NCBI GenBank assembly: GCA_008360975.2
Contig: CM039182.1
Location: forward strand, 44,714,491 to 44,778,490
DNA: 64,000 nucleotides
Source: Lichenostomus cassidix
Lineage: Eukaryota > Chordata > Aves > Passeriformes > Meliphagidae
Reading direction: 5' to 3'
Shown here: piece by piece, positions 11,096-25,185 of the stretch
How positions within the stretch are numbered: the first letter of the stretch is position 1
Layout of the letters: each line of letters opens with the position of its first letter
Translations under genes and position numbers: made by a program
Notes under the pieces: model-generated
What the model saw: the letters and a program-made list of their open reading frames with translations, nothing else
Databases searched by the model: none
What the model was told of the DNA's origin: nothing

Positions 11096-14000
11096 GTAAG
11101 TAAAATATTGCTCCTGTGTAACTTGAATATTTGATAGTCAATCCATTTTGACAGTGTGTTTAACCACCCTTTCTATGTTTAGATGGCAAAATGGAAAGAG
11201 GAATAGCAATTAACTGCTGCCAGAGTTCTTTGCCCAACATCTCCTCCTAGGTTTATTTAGTATTTTGTCATACGCAACACAAACACAATTTCTGTGTGAC
11301 ACTCATTTCTGATCCTGTGCCTCTGGCTGCTTTTGGCGCAAAATGGGGTTCCCTCTGGCTTTTGGACTGTGATTTAAATACTCCTCTTCATTCTTCTCAT
11401 AAAGTCAGAACATTCTGACTACAACATCTTTTTTTCTATTTTGGGTATTGTACCTTTATTTAAGAGGCTCTGAAATCATATGGAATGGCATATAACTTTT
11501 TTCAAAGGAACAGTACATTATGGATTAATCCATCATTGTCCACCCAGAGTTTATTGCTTCTAAATTGCTGTCCTTTCCTGCTGCCCCAAGCAGCAGGAAA
11601 ACCCTACAGCAAAGTAGTTGAAACTACAGCCTGTAGGCCAGATGTGGTCTGGAATTTCATTTACATGGTTTATGGTCAAATGAGGCCTCTTATTTTATGC
11701 TGACTTGCAGGTGACCATAAAGAGAGCTCTCTGTGTTATGCACACATTGACTGTGAGCTGGTAACATCTCTGAGTAGAGGGAAGGAACATGAGATGAGTA
11801 CAGCAGTGATGAATCATCAGTTATATTTTTCATTATTCTAATAATACTACAGTGTATTTTCCTGTGTGTTCCTCAAAAGTTAATAACGGTAAATAGCTTA
11901 CCCTAAGTGAGCAAATGGTTCTCCACCCCTACATTAAATAAATGGAAGAAGGCTGGAGGAATGGATGCTGGATCATGATCAGAAACACAGTGCCTTTTCC
12001 TAATATGAGACTTTCCCTTCTAATTGAGTGATGTTTTTACAGTTTGAGGACCAAAGTTTTATCCATGCAAGATGTGTAAACTTTTCTTTATGATAGAGAA
12101 TTGGATGGAAATCTTAGAGTTCTGTATAGAAATTTACTTTAAACACCTTTCTTCACATTTATTTTCCTCTGGGATATGTAGAATGTATCAGTACAAATTT
12201 AAATTGGCAAGTGGAAATATTATTTTTAAAGTAGAATGTATGCATTATTAAAAGCTGTCAGATAATTTTCTTCAGACAGGGGAAGGGACCTGAAGTCAAA
12301 GAAGACAAGAGTTCTGTCCTTGTTCTGAAACTTGCCCTTTGTAGACATGTCTGTCAAATACAATGTTTCTCATTGAGCTGGGGAATGTGTGTTTGGAGGG
12401 AGGTGTCATCCTAATTACCAACTAGAAGGAAAACAGCCAGTAGACTTCTGTCTCCAAGCTTACTAGCTCAATTGAGTGGAAGGGCTTTTTGGCCTGGGAT
12501 TAAATATGATCCTATGTTGGGGACTTCACTTGTGCTATCTTAGCATGCATTGTGTTGCACATGTATGAAAAAGGGTCTTGCATCAGCTCAGAATCTTGGC
12601 TCCAGGGTTTAAGTATTTCCTGAATCAGTTTCCACATCTCCTTAGTAGAGATAAGACGGGAGGTGTTCTGAGAGTCCCTGTAATCTACTTGTAAAGATAA
12701 TGTAAAGTTCTATCCTAAGAAGTATGGGTTTCTTGAAAACTCTGAGTTAGAACATTTGGAGGTTGAAGAGCTTTTTTTTGCTGATATTGTTTAGTCTTTC
12801 TGTTGCTGGGTAAAGGATAGGACAAAATGTGACTCAGCTGGAGGACAGTGAAAAGAGGGGAAGTATGTGATGGCCATTGGTTCATGGGCAGTCTGTGGAG
12901 GGAAGTAGGTATTTGCACTCCTTTTGAATCTACTGAGAACTGAGAGCTGTTGAATATGGAAGGGAGGGACATCTGGGTTTAATATGAGATGTTCTTTTTA
13001 CAGAAGATTGTAATCTTACACATTAGTGTGTATATTTTTTCCTGTAAATATCATCCTCAGATCAATTTGTATAAATGTAAAACTGACCCTTGAAATAGAC
13101 TGTGGGTCACTATGCATCAAATATAAATAGACTTCATTTTGAGATAAATGCAGGAGTGCAGTGATTATTACTTTTCTCTCATCTTATGCATCATCAATAA
13201 AATGGTAATTTGATTGAATATTTGTGCCTTTATAGATCATAAAGTTAGTTTCCTCATAGGGTTTTGATTGATTTGGATGAAATAGTGTAATTAAATTTCA
13301 GTTCATTGAAAGATTATTTTCCTGAGGATTTCATAACCAAAATGAAACCTGCACCTATAGACAATAAATACGTGGCACATGCTTTATATCTAGATTTTTG
13401 AATCAGAAATTGAAATGTCAGCTCTATTTTGTTTTAATTCTTAACATTCCTAATTATATATCATTAAAAAATTGAGCCAGAATCAGCAAAAAAAGAGAAA
13501 TGTGTAAATAAAGTTTTATTTCATTTGAAAGTTTATGTAGCTTGTTCTCAGTAGACTGCCAAGCCAATTCCGCAAATATGAAGTCCAAGATATTTGACAT
13601 AATGTTCTTTTTTTCAGCGCTTAAGAGAGTCTATATCCCTAAATCTTTAGGTCCTTTTGTCTAGGTTGTTTATAGAAAAGATTGACGAATGACTCCTTAC
13701 AGTGTTGTACCTGCAGTTCACAAAACCCTTATAAAATGCCCTCTACAGCTACTGTTAATAAACTGGTTTGTGTTTTGAAGTGGTAGTGAAATAGTTTGAT
13801 GAGTCATTCGTTTCATAAAATATCTCAAGCATGGGTATTTTCCCTTCTGACAAGACTCATATGTTCATGGCTCCTAATGGTCTTTATTCAGGCAATGTGT
13901 TTATATTAATTGCTAAGACAATGACTCTAGTAATCTGCGTTTTCTCATGTGGTATTTGGTTTCATGGATCGCTGCACTTTCCCTTAGAAATACCCTTTAC

Positions 14001-16201
14001 TAGTATTATATTGGGGGAGGGGAGAATAGAGTTTCAAGGAAAAGGAAATGGAGGGAGACTTTTTTTATTGAACCTCAAGGAATTAGGATGCTAAGTGTGC
14101 TAAGTAATAATAGTGTCTCTCAGATGTAATACATAGAAACCTTGCAATTGTTTAAATTGGACCCTGTTTAGGGATCATATTAGTGTTTTTATGTAAATAA
14201 ATATATTTCCAAGTGTCAGATTTTTAAACTAGCATGGCTGATTAATTTGTTGCTACTCTTAGGAATACAGTTTTGTAGACTTAAATCCATGTCTTGTGCA
14301 GTGAAAGATGACTTGTGGCATCTGAGTCACCTGATAGTATCTTTGCTTGTCTTGGAAGATTTAGTCACAGAAAGAAAATATAGTCACTTTGAAAAAAAAT
14401 TGCAAATAATCCCATTATGTTTGGTAGGAATATGTATTGCTCATATGTAGGGCTTTTGGAAGCAGTGCCTACTAATGTATTACAGTATTTTCTTCTTTTA
14501 TTGAGGAAGAGACTTCTTACTGACCAGTGAGAAATAGTTTGCTTTGGGGAGCTGGAATCTGTTATTTGTAAAGGAGAGAGTTTAATCACTAAAGGCCTGA
14601 AGCCAACACTGACTTCTAACAGATAATTGTGTGGATACTCTGATGTGGTTTGCAACTCTACAGTGGCACATTCAACTACATAGTAGCCATGACACGTTGC
14701 CCGCAGACTGTGCGCTTGTGTAGCAATGTTAGCCCCTGTGAGGGAACTCTCAGAGGCTACAAGACAGCATGGTTGGTGTGGTTCTCCCTCCTCATCATAG
14801 ACCAGGAAAGCACCTCATCTCCTCCTAGATTTCCTTACGGCATAAATCAGAGTGCTGAGTTGTGGTGCCTGCAGAGAGGGGAAGAGCTAACACACAGTAG
14901 GGTACATGCCAGCATGAAGGGGGTGGGAGGTGATCCACATTCCTCAGTTCAGGCAGCCCTAGGGACCTCAAGATATGAAGTAAACTTTTCAGTGATTTGC
15001 ATCATTCCCTCTCCCTCTGCCAGAAACTACAATTTTTTCTTTTTGTGGAAGCATTTTGCTGCTTGTAACATGATAACCTACCACGTTTTCCTACAGTTCA
15101 TCCTCTCATTTGTTCTTGATTAATTCTTCATGGTTTTTCTTTTGAAAAGGAAAATATTTATATTTCCTGTTCTATTACTTCCATGTATTTAGAGTAGTGC
15201 TATTTGAAATCAAAGACAGTGTTTTGACATGGCTCAGTGTGTGTTTTTCATGCGTACCTCTTTCTCATTTCCATCATTGTCTCCTACTGCTATCCACATA
15301 CATTTTGATTTAAACACAGAAAGATTAGCCCTATTTGTTGGGTGGGCATCACTGGATTGTTAGTAGCAACAGCAAGGTCCATTTTTTTTTTTCAGCAGGC
15401 TGTTTTCCCTTACCAAGATTTCCATGAGGTGATACTTGGAAGAGGTTTTTCTTATAGTTTTATTTTCTGCCATAGATCTCAGTAAACATTGTTTTGGAGT
15501 ACTTTTATATTCTTCTGGTCCATGTTGCTTGGAAAATGGAAGTATGCTATGGGGAAAGCAATATTTTTTGAAATTTGAGATAAAATATAAAACTCAACAT
15601 GAGTTTTTCTCAATTTTGAGAAAAATCATGTTGTATACAAAATATAGAGCCTAATCATAGATAAGTTGATCGATCATCTTCCTGACCACCCAATAAATCT
15701 TGTGCTTGATATTTTGAGGCTCAGTTTCTATTTGTCTCTTGAAGAATACATATTTTAATGTGTAAAATATTTAATATAGATCAATTAATGTCCTATGCAT
15801 GTAGACAAGATTACTGATTTATAAATATATTTTAATATAGTTTATAGTTATAAAACATGCATGTGTTATATATATAGCCTCCACATATATATATATGCAT
15901 ATATATGCACACATGCAAATATATTATTATACATTTTATAATTATATATCTTTCTCTAAAAATATGTTCTCTTATTAATGCTGCTTTTCAAGTTAATCTG
16001 ATGCTGGTTTAAAAATAGTGTTTCTAAGTGAGTCTTGTTTGTTGCTTTGTACAATTTCAAATGGCCTTGAACAGTATTTCCATTGTAGTTACAAAGTTTG
16101 GAAATGGGAAATGATAAATTTTTAATGTCAACTTTTTGGATGTGTATCTCTTGACTTTTTTTTCTCCAATGTTTCTGCCACTTTCCCACCTTGCCTTTCA
16201 G
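11096..16201 (+). other. ULK4: 5.1-kb ULK4 intron
   Basis: It starts at GTAAGT and ends at TTTCAG. No transposon was recognised. A moderately GC-richer stretch at 14640-15010 holds a chance open frame. A TA-rich repeat lies at 15844-15950, close to the acceptor. Confidence 0.85.
15844..15950. repeat. TA/TG-rich simple repeat
   Basis: There are several interrupted (TA)n runs with ATGCATG and CACATG interruptions, about 250 bp upstream of the ULK4 exon at 16202. Confidence 0.9.
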
Positions 16202-16294
16202 GTACGAGCACCTTCTGGTGGCTCCGGACCCAGTGCCAATGTATGCTCTGAAACTGCTGGTGGCCCTGAGTGAGCGCAGCCCTGCTTCTGTGAG
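16202..16294 (+). CDS. ULK4: ULK4 internal coding exon 5 of 7 in the window
   Basis: This 93-nt exon follows a long pyrimidine tract ending TTTCAG. Its first base completes the glutamine codon. It then encodes YEHLLVAPDPVPMYALKLLV and ALSERSPASV, plus two bases of the next codon. YEHxLxxPDPVPxYALKLLVA is a hallmark of ULK4. The exon is GC-richer than its intronic surroundings, as usual for avian coding sequence. The donor GTGGTA departs from the GTRAGT consensus at positions +4 to +6, so it is a weaker site than the others here. Confidence 0.95.
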
Positions 16295-19200
16295 GTGGTA
16301 TAACTACACATTCTCTGTTGCTCTGGGTTCTTCCTGTTTCGATTTCTGCTTTCCCATTCAGAATTAGCAATAACAGGTCTCATTACTACTGTAGTGCTCT
16401 CTGTACTACTTTGACTGGCGCTTTGATTTAGAAAAATCATTGGAGATTATTTGTTATAGACCACAATCTTACATCTTTTGTGTCACTTTTATAGGATCCT
16501 GGTTATTTTAATGCAGATTTAGCCAATGAAACACTAGAGGCAAAATCATAGGAATTTTAGCATTAAAATTATCTTTAAAAATTTTTTTAAAACTCCAAAC
16601 CAAAACCAAAACGTTATCAAAATTGTTGTTCAGCTAAACATATTTGTAGCGAGGACAAAGGTGATATGTTTGTTAAAGATTTACACCAGTCAATTCCATT
16701 GAAAGCTGGTCAGTTCTCCTGCAAATATATCTACCTTTTATAGTTCCTGAGTATGAATTTTAATGTTTAGTATAGGTAGACTCATTATGTTTAGAAGTAT
16801 CTTAATGTCTCTTGTTCCAAAATTTGGACTGTGACGGACAGAAAAAAAATTTAAAATTGTGTCATAGAACTTAAACTGTGTGAGTTGATAGTAATAAGGA
16901 AGGATCTCTCTGTCTTCCTGGATATGCCCCAAAAATGTGGTTATTCTTGTCATTGACCATTGTCTATTTGTGGTGTTGTGGCTAAGAGGTTGCTGAGCAT
17001 TGTACTGTCTTGCTTTGATTGATTGAAATTAGCACAAGTTAAAAAAAATCATAAGGAAGGAAATTTAATTTGTTTTCCCACCTTTTAATTACAGAAGATG
17101 AAGCATCCTCTTCTAATCTTTTATGATGCTACTGGGAATGGTGCTTTAATATGCTAAGTAGACTACAAGTGAACCAGGAAATAGGGTGGCTTGAGATTTT
17201 AAATGTTCTGAATTATATAGAAAAATTTTTATTGTAAAGAGGCTATTTATGCTACTGTAGAATTTTATATATTCTAGAAGCAAATAGAACAGCTTTGCAT
17301 TTTTAGAATTAACTCACAGATATTCTAGTACTTTAAGAATTATGGAGAAAACTTCTGTAACTAGAATGCTGGTTATATTTTTCCATATATATACTTTCCC
17401 TACTGAATTTGCTTTATTTCAGGAATCAGGCATATTTGCCATTATGCTCAATGTAGGTAGATTGTAGATGCACACTCATCCTCATGGTCATCTGGCATCC
17501 GACAGGAATTCTTTTCTTAATATTATTAATGACCAGCTGTGGATATTCAATGAACTATTAATCATTTGAAATACCAATATATCCAGAACCGTTATTTAAG
17601 GACTGGCCACCTGATTCCAGATTCTAACACATCTGTAATTGTTGTGTTTCTCACACACTTTATGGGTCCTCTTTTACTTTCACTAAATTATTTGTCTGGC
17701 TTTCTAAATTTGTTGGATTTCTAAAGGAGCACAGTTTAGGCAATACCCTTGGTTTGTCTTTTTCCTTATTCTTTGGCTTCCCAATAAATTTTGCAGGAAG
17801 TAGCCAATGCTTCAAAAGCATGGGAGAAGTGAATAATATAGTCATACAAATTGCTGGTGAACAAAATGGAAAACAGGTACATTCTGTAGTGAGCACTATA
17901 TCACAATTGGTTCTCTTTTGGTTCAATGACTAATTAATCACTATTCATGAAGCTCAAAACTACTCAAGGCATATGCTCTTTTGCTCCTTTCATTAGACAG
18001 ATGGAAAGTATCTGCAAAAATTGTGATGGGGAGCAAATAAATAACACTGGACACAAATCCTGTGGGATTTAATTTATTCTATGTGGAAAAACTCTACTGC
18101 ATTATACTACTGATGAGAGTGATGTGAGCCACTGCATTGAGTCTCTGTGGCTTCCTCAAGCTTACGCTTTATCCACAACGCCTGGCTTTCAAGGATGGAT
18201 GCTTTCTCCTGCAATTTTAAATGAATAAAAGCGGTGGTAGCAAAGATTGTAAAATGACAAAATACTAAGTTAGTATTTACCTTACTGTTGCAATGTATTT
18301 GGAAAATATTTATGAATAATCTTATTTTGAAGTAAAGAGTGAATTGGGAGGAGGACAAGGACTAGTGTGTTTTTATTTAGTTTGTTCCATATGATGGCTT
18401 GTTCTCAGACATGTTCACCTAACAGATTCTCGCTTCCTTGCTCTCTTTTTATTAATTCTACCAATTTTCCTGCATCTCACACTTATTGTTCTTCTTGCCA
18501 TCAGCTCAGTTTTCACCTGTGTGCTCCAAGATAGAGGCATCTGCATTTGAGCAGTTCTTGTTTTAGCACTTGAAAGGAGACAGATGCACTACATTTTTTT
18601 GCTTCCTTTTTTCCATAGCTGATACTAAAATTAGCTAAATTGTGCTAACAGGGGAAAGACATTTCATCTTCTTTTTCCTATTTTTGGACATTTCTGTTTT
18701 CTATTTCAGGTTGTTTGTTATATATGGCATAGACACAGGTATTTGAATACAATTATATTTTGGATGTTTTTTAAGCTTATGATAAAATACTGTAGTTACA
18801 ATATGTATTTTGAATACATACTGTATTAGCATTTTGTAAGAATACAGAAAATACTTTTGTATTTTGTAATCTTTGCCATTTCTCCACTGCTGAGGTAATT
18901 TTTAACATTCTCTGTTGTGGGAGCTCTTCCACTCCATTGCTTTTCAATTTAGCAGTGAAAAACTCTAGTGATATCCCATTAGTGTGCTGCAGAATTAGAT
19001 TTCTCACCAATGTAAGTTCCCTCTTCAGTAAGATGGTAGCTGTAAAAAACCCCAACTTTAATGTGTTTTTGTGGACACTTTAAGTATTTGGACATCTCAT
19101 CATATCAGCATCCACAGGAAGAAATGCAATTTCAGAAAAGGATAAGTGGTTTTTTGTCTGTTTTGACCTGAATGGGTTAGAGTATAATTGAATCAGGTAC

Positions 19201-22200
19201 TCTTTTGTACCTGCTTTTACATCACACAACAATTGCTGTCTGATACAACCTCACTTAGAGTTTGTTTACTAAGTAAATAGCAGATATTGGAAGAATATCT
19301 GAGCTTTGAACAGAATTTGTCCATCAGTTGCCTATTTTATACTTGGCTCAAAGCAAATAGCCTGGCCTTAAACCTTTTATTGCTCTCCTAAATACCTATT
19401 GCCTTGTCTTCTTAAGAAATTTTAGTGTTTTGTGAAAAGAAAAAAAAATTGTGGACATTAAAAACAGTGTGAGAATTAATAGCAGAGTTCATATTTAGCT
19501 ATATTGAGAGTGCCGATTTTAAAAGAAATCACTAACACTAAGGAAATTTGTAGCTTCAGTTAATGATTCATTTCTGGACTACCATAAATTTGCCTTAGAC
19601 TTTTTTTTCCCCTCTGTGTTAATTGCTCTTGATGGATTGTACCTATGTGAAGAGTTTTTGCAGGAATAGAACTTGTCACAGTGGGAGTAAATGTCTGCAG
19701 CAGGATGAGGTCTGATTTAACTATGCAAATTCTGCATTCGGAAAGAACAGTATCATAGGTACCTTGTCCTTTTGTGTGTTTACCAATTTAATGTATAGAT
19801 TATATGTAAGGATAGTAAGTCAGACATCATCTATAAAGGGTAGGGTTTTTTGGTTCCTGCTTTGAGTCTTTTATGTTGTTTTGTTGTGGCCTGTAATGAT
19901 CAGATTGCTAGTTTCTTTCTAGAGGAGGAATTTATGTGTATTTCTTAGTTTCTCTTAAAACTAAGAATATGATATACCTATACCTACATGATAGACCAAT
20001 TACCTGCTCTTAAATGTTTTGCTCTTAAATGATTATTATTAGAGATTCTATACCATATTACTCCAGGAAACTTTTACTGGATTGTGATTCTTAACTTGGG
20101 TTTTGACCCTCCAGAGAACCTTACAAAATGTAGCTGTGTGCTCTCTTAGGTAGCTACTGAGCCTGTTTTTAGTCAGAAACTAATAGCATTTGATGACATT
20201 AATGTATCTGAAAGCTAAACCTTCTAAACGATGGAGTCTGAATTTTATGGGTTGCTAAAATAAGACAATTTTGGTTGCAAGGAAGGGAGACAGTAAAAGT
20301 AATAGAAGAGAAGAGGGGGGAATGTCAGATATTGCATCAGATAATGATGATGGAAGTGGGACACATTCCAGTATTCCATTAAGGTCATTTCCTGAGGGAG
20401 AAGCACTTAACTAGAAACTAATGGTAAGGCACCCTTCTTACATGTATGGTGAAGGACAGGGGACCAAATTAAGCAACCTTTCTCACCTCCTGTCCTTAAA
20501 ATAAATTTTCTAGTCAAACATTAGTCACTACTCTAAGAAAGGGGAAAAGGCATCAGAAACCGAAACAGCAAAGTGCTAAAGAGCACCAACAAAAAAATCT
20601 GCTGCTTCTAAATGCCACAGATCTAGTACCTGTGAAGACGATGGATGGATCAACCTTGTACATTAAAGCATATTGTCTTGATTATTAAATTAAAATAACT
20701 GTTGTAGTGTCATTGGAATCATCCAGGAATGGTCCAGTTTTCAAACTTCATTTATGCTACTTTTTGTACCCATGCATTATCTATTGAAGACCATTAAATA
20801 GTTTAGAGTTGTGGAGTTGGTGTTAGTAATGACTTTATCATCTTTTCATACATGATGATGATCTATATCAGCATTTAGTTACATTTCAATATATTCTGAA
20901 TGGGTCTAAAATCCTTGCACTTGATTTCAAAAAACAGTAAAAAACACCCAAAAAATTCCAAACCAAAATCAGACTCCTTGAAGTTCAATGTGGTGCTTTT
21001 AATTGTTAGAGTTTTGATTCCGTTCATGACCATTTGTTAGCATTGTGCATAGATTGTCTTCCTGCTGTGGTTTCTTTGCCATGATACTAGAGTACTAGTG
21101 CTTTAGTGCTTTCATTGTGAATTGATTCATGTGGTTTTATATTAAGTGCTTTAAAAGGACTTTGATCTTCTCATTAGTCATTTTAATTTCCTGGTTTAAG
21201 GTTGAAATGCTCTCTTTAAAAAGTAGATCTATTTGCTTCTAAATTACTTCTCTGTTTTTATGTGTTGTTTTATTTTCTTTAATGAATATGAATAAAATAA
21301 AATTGATTAGTTCTGATAACAGGTAGGCCTTAGGGCTTAGTCCAACTGAACTGAGTAGTAGAATTCCATGTTAGAGGTGTACAACATTAGTGAGAAAATC
21401 ACAACGCAGATGGATTGAGAGAGATTGCCAGAGGATTAAACTGTTTTATGAGAACTTTAGGGAACCTTTATGTAGATTTAGAACCTGATTTTGATTTTGA
21501 TTATGCTATTTTCACATCTATGGAAATGGAGTTGTAAAAACCTTAATTTTCCTTTTAGAGAAGTAACACTAATAAAAAACAGCAGAGAATTTTTATGATC
21601 TTTGCTGTTGCTATTTTTTGGTGTAATGTTTGCATATATGCTGCTTTATCGAATAATACCTGGCAGGAAAACTTGCCCAGATACAGACTCTTGAAATGTT
21701 AAGTTTTGTGTCAGCTAATAGCACTGTTGTCAAGTCATACATCATTGTAATTAATATCAAAGGCAGTGGTCAGAGTTCATTATTGCAAGTGAGTGCTCAT
21801 AGTCTAGTCATGTACAGACTGTAATGCTAATCACCATTTTTAATGTAAAACATAACTCCTTAGCATTACATTTGTAAAAGCTCCCCTTTAGTAAAGAAAT
21901 TAGCTATTAACCTTAAACCTGTAATTTTGTGTCCTCTTTTGTGTTGCTGATCAGTTACTGAATGTCTAACTTGTAAAAATGTGAGACAAATATTTGATGT
22001 TGCTGTTAAGTGAATTTCTGAAAATGTCATCTTGGAAGGTTCAAATATGTACTCTCAATATAAAGCATTAAAAAGGAGCAAATACCATTCATTCTTTGTT
22101 CTTTTTACTTTCAATGGTGAATTTTTGGCTTTGTGATTGTAAGTAGCAAATGAGGAAGAGTCAGGTGTTTGGGGTGCTACAGCTGGAGCTGCAGATTTGA

Positions 22201-23129
22201 GTGAATTCATTTCTGCCATGAATCCTCTGTTCAGCATGAAGCAAATCTAAACCACTGCCCAGTCTGTTCTCTTGTGTTCAATAGTAGGTGCCCAGAGAAG
22301 ACCAGAAAGGAATCAAGTGAGTGGGAATACATTCTGGAGGCTTTGTCAGCCTTCTGTGGGTTGTTTTTTTCAGAATCCATGTAAGAAGGTGTAGATGTTC
22401 TGTAGATAGTAGCTTTTGAGGAATAATTTTCATTTCATTTATAAGGCTTGAAAAAGATATTTCACAAATAATTTTCAGCATAGTTACTCTGTAACATAAT
22501 CACATGCATATAAAGATTTACCATCTTCAGCTATTTTCTTTGGATTTCTTCATCTGATCTGATCACTTGCCTCTTAATTTTATGCCATCATCATACAGTG
22601 AAAAAGAAGCACACTACTTCATAAATTTCTAGCATATTGTCTCCTTTTGTTGTACCTTTGCAATCTGAACAGTCATGCCTATTTTTTTAAGAGCCCTTAG
22701 CAGGGTTCAAAAATTCTGTCAAGGATTTGGCATTTCATCCTTTTGAAATGAATGTCTTAATTCTTGCTATGTGCATGTTCACCAGTTCTATTCTTCAGAA
22801 TAATTTCTACTCATTTGTTCAGCTTAGAATATATGTGATATCCATATCCATTTTCATACCCTTCCATCCAACTTTTCTCTGAAGCATTGATCTGATAACA
22901 TCACATTTTTTGTCTTTCAAATTTTTAAGGTATCACTCCTGTAAAAAATAGCCTTTTATGTTCAGTGTCCTGCAGTAGGTTTTCATTTTGCAAGAAAGTG
23001 GGATCTATTAGAAAAACAGATCTTCAATGTTGTTGTAAAGCAAAATTGGAGGCACAATCTCATTCTGAAAATTGTTAGTATATTAAAAATTCAGATTGTA
23101 CTGATAGCAAGGCTTTCAGTAAAAGGCAT

Positions 23130-23220
23130 TCTTAAATGGAACTGTGTGATTTTAGGAATATATGAGTTCTTTTTAACAAATAGTTTACCAAACAGAATTA
23201 ATCTGATTATTGTTGTACCA
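23130..23220. repeat. 91-bp direct duplication, copy 1
   Basis: This segment is identical over 91 bases to 25095-25185. The copies are in the same orientation with starts 1,965 bp apart, and the flanks differ apart from a short shared AGTAAAA just upstream. It has no coding potential or transposon signature that I recognise. Confidence 0.97.
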
Positions 23221-25094
23221 AATGACTGATGATTTTGAGCCAGCACTGTTTATTTATATATAGATTTAGATGAGATGGAACTATTTAGTATGGTTATTCA
23301 GTGTTATGATTTGTGTATGTATATCATGTTGATTCTGTATGTTTTCCAAACAGGGTAGGACCTAATTTAATACAAATTATATAACAGTCTATGAAAAACC
23401 AAAATACTTATGGATTAGAATATGAACACTCTATGTAATAAATTCCATAGCTAAACTCCCATTTCACAGGCTTTAAGACAATTCCTTTTTAAAACCACGT
23501 AAGACAGCAATGAAGAGTGTGATAATGTCACTCTCTCTCTTGAGCACATATATACAAAGTTGGGATAAATCAGCTCTAAGCTTTGTCTTAATGCAATGCT
23601 TGATGTGACTTTATGCTTTAGCTAAGTTATGTGGATAATTTTCTGCAGCTATTTCTTGTTTCAGTCATAAAGGTTTGCAGGTGACCTTTAAGAACAAATC
23701 TATTGGTTCTAGTTTTGTCTTAGCTTATCTCAGCAGAAAGTGTAGCTGACTTTGTAATGCTGTAACAATCGAGGCTGCTTGCAGTGTTTGAAAACAATTG
23801 TTTCATAATTTTCCCTCTACCACAAAAGCATTTTTCTAGGTTTTGTCTAAACTAGGATTGCTTAGCTATTCTTGCTATTTGATTATATTTTACTGCTAAT
23901 GTGTTCACAGTTTAAATGCTGCTTATGTAGCAAAGGGAGCAGCTTTTGCTGGGGTAAGTAATTCCAGTAGGCCCTAAGCATAAGTAGGCTTGTGCTGGCA
24001 AAACTTCATTTTGTCATTATGATTACTGTTACAGTAGTTGCTCTTTTTGGGAGTCTGTGGTGTTTAAATGACTTTCTTTACATTCAGTATTGTTATATCT
24101 ACATCAGCAAAATTCTGTTTTTCAGGCATGGACTAAGCTTTTAATTTAACTAGTAGATTTGGCTCTGGAAATGAACCTCAAATATAATAAGTCTTCCTAT
24201 CTGTAATCCTGGGACTCTCTTATGACCTGGCTGTGTCCAAGCTGCCATAACTGTCTATTTAAGGGTTATTAGATGGCCCAGAGGAGAATAACTTTCATGT
24301 TCTCCTGACCTATGAAAGGAACTTGTTTCCACTGAATATGGAAAAAAATGTCCCTCAACTTAATAAGAAGAGAAATTGTCCTTAAATTTAAGCTTCTAAA
24401 CTTAGAAATAATGAGTTTCTTTCCTTATCTAAACTATTTTCCTTATGGTGGGTGTACCATTTCAGTATGCAAGAAAAAATGGACCCATTTGTTTGAACAA
24501 GGCTGTTACTTAGTTTTGTTAAATGTCTATATGTGGATGCGTAAAATGATACTGTTTTATTATGTTTTGAACAGTTTAGTGGATGTGTTTTACTTGTCTC
24601 TAGGTCCACATGCCAGTGCTGTACAATGCAACAGATCTTCTTATTCCCATCCTGAACTCATATAGATTATATATCATAGAATAATTATTACATTTAGGTG
24701 AAGGCAAGGATCAGAGAAATAGAAAAACAGTATGAAATAATAAACCATTATTCATATGTAATGCATATACCTGCATTACTTATAAGTATTTCTCAATTAT
24801 CATAGATATGGTTGTTCTCTTAGCATGACTTTCATCCTTTATTGTATTTCCTTTACAAGACATGGTTCCAGCAGATATAAAAAAAACAGGGCTCTTGCAA
24901 GTGACATTAATCTAAATGAAACATTTATTTTATGACCTTTGGATGGCTGTTCTGGCCCCCTTTGAATTTTTTGATGAAGTTCATAGAAGAAAATGTGAAA
25001 TTCCTTTTAGCTGCTTCCGTTCAGTCTAGTACTTTAGTTTACATTATCCATAAAAGTAACATCTTCTCTTTTTTTACTGGACATGAGTAAAAAC

Positions 25095-25185
25095 TCTTAA
25101 ATGGAACTGTGTGATTTTAGGAATATATGAGTTCTTTTTAACAAATAGTTTACCAAACAGAATTAATCTGATTATTGTTGTACCA
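25095..25185. repeat. 91-bp direct duplication, copy 2
   Basis: This is an exact copy of 23130-23220. It is bounded by AGTAAAAAC on the left and GACGCCAGTG on the right. There is no poly(A) tail or obvious target-site duplication, so it does not look like a retroposed copy. Confidence 0.97.

Noticed and set aside
10691..11099. Open frames reading through the exon starts at 10801 and 10951
   Set aside because: Parts of these frames are intron. Only the stretches between the AG and GT borders match ULK4.
14650..15123. 157-codon open frame, the longest in the window
   Set aside because: It opens on TTG and has no recognisable domain. It lies in a ULK4 intron in a patch of slightly higher GC, so chance is the simplest explanation. 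Conservation or RNA evidence would be needed to revive it.
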